Below, in pieces: positions 63,698 through 64,000 of a DNA stretch of 64,000 bases. Positions within the stretch are counted from its first letter, which is position 1, and each line of letters opens with the position of its first letter. Below the pieces are notes generated by a model. The model was given only the letters and a program-made list of their open reading frames with translations, searched no databases and was not told where the DNA came from. Origin of the DNA: Castellaniella defragrans (GTDB lineage: Bacteria; Pseudomonadota; Gammaproteobacteria; Burkholderiales; Burkholderiaceae_B); contig NZ_JACHIB010000003.1 of NCBI RefSeq assembly GCF_014203015.1, positions 202,463 to 266,462 on the forward strand, in the 5' to 3' direction. Position numbers and translations under genes: made by a program.

Positions 63698-64000
63698 CCG
63701 CAGTCGGCCATAAACAGCCAGTCGACTCTCCAGGCTAGATCGTTGATAATATTTGATGCATTTTTTACCAAACATAATGAAAAGACTCGTTTGGCTTAGA
63801 CGAGATTACACACAAGGATTGCAACAATGAAGGCGCTAGGCGACGGATTATCGTTCGGTCAGGAAAACTATTGTTCATTTGTCAGTGACTTGCGAGACGA
63901 AAGTAGTCGTCCCTGAAAAATTCATTTGTCCTGTTTCAGGCCGAATTTCCGGCGATCCGAGGCCACGGATTTCGATAGGGCAGGCAGCCCACCGGATCAA
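63698..64000. other. Gene-free AT-rich right end
   Basis: No credible protein or RNA gene is visible here. Base composition drops well below the rest of the window. A 29-codon frame (63828-63917) starts near a weak AAGGA, but has no recognisable product. Confidence 0.5.

Noticed and set aside
63828..63917. 29-codon reading frame after the toxin-antitoxin pair
   Set aside because: Too short, weak ribosome site, no recognisable features; likely chance.

Overview
The window is high-GC bacterial DNA, densely coding, with small overlaps between genes and strong codon bias. The housekeeping genes (queA-tgt, dacB, upp, ubiD, maeB, rsmE-tkt-gap-pgk, metG) and their arrangement fit a betaproteobacterium of the Burkholderiales, most likely Alcaligenaceae (Bordetella/Achromobacter-like). 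The family assignment is inferred from gene content; no database search was possible.

Layout: 164-4130 holds core genes (queA-tgt on the minus strand, dacB on the plus strand). From about 4231 to 34566 lies a 30-kb aromatic/indole catabolic island in five transcription blocks: (A) anthranilate-CoA ligase and a MarR regulator; (B) a divergent MarR regulator and an operon with a two-subunit indolepyruvate-ferredoxin-oxidoreductase-like enzyme, an SCP2-thiolase-like protein, a DUF35-SDR fusion and an isatin-hydrolase-like cyclase; (C) a branched-chain-type ABC transporter with two binding proteins and a fused permease-ATPase, a second CoA ligase and a third MarR regulator; (D) IacA-, IacB-, IacE- and IacG-like genes; (E) 2-aminobenzoyl-CoA monooxygenase/reductase with an SDR, enoyl-CoA hydratase, acyl-CoA dehydrogenase, thioesterase, RidA and a FadB-like fusion.

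Read together, the genes suggest aerobic degradation of indole-3-acetate (auxin): oxidation to dioxindole-3-acetate (block D), CoA activation (20555), retro-aldol release of acetyl-CoA and isatin (11170 and 12333), hydrolysis to isatinate (13609), oxidative decarboxylation to anthraniloyl-CoA (7262 and 9561), then hydroxylation/reduction, deamination and beta-oxidation-like cleavage (block E). The Iac-type and ACMR-type steps rest on known families; the middle steps are my inference. Two promoters of the island (4231 and 26231) share nearly the same -35/-10/downstream architecture, pointing to a common regulator.

To the right come a hemerythrin-tailed chemoreceptor, upp, a DUF883/YqjE/YqjK-like membrane gene set, ubiD, a lytic transglycosylase, an aminotransferase, a FAD-oxidase-like protein, maeB, a patatin phospholipase, an orphan barstar, rsmE, and the tkt-gap-pgk glycolytic/Calvin-type set. 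After pgk there is a decayed META-domain lipoprotein gene, an orphan ureidoglycine aminohydrolase gene (allE-like), a LysR regulator, a Zn/Cd/Pb efflux ATPase with its MerR-type regulator and clear operator, a CDF transporter, a K+ channel, metG, and a HigBA-like toxin-antitoxin pair next to a lower-GC right end. No transposase, integrase, tRNA, rRNA or CRISPR array was seen.
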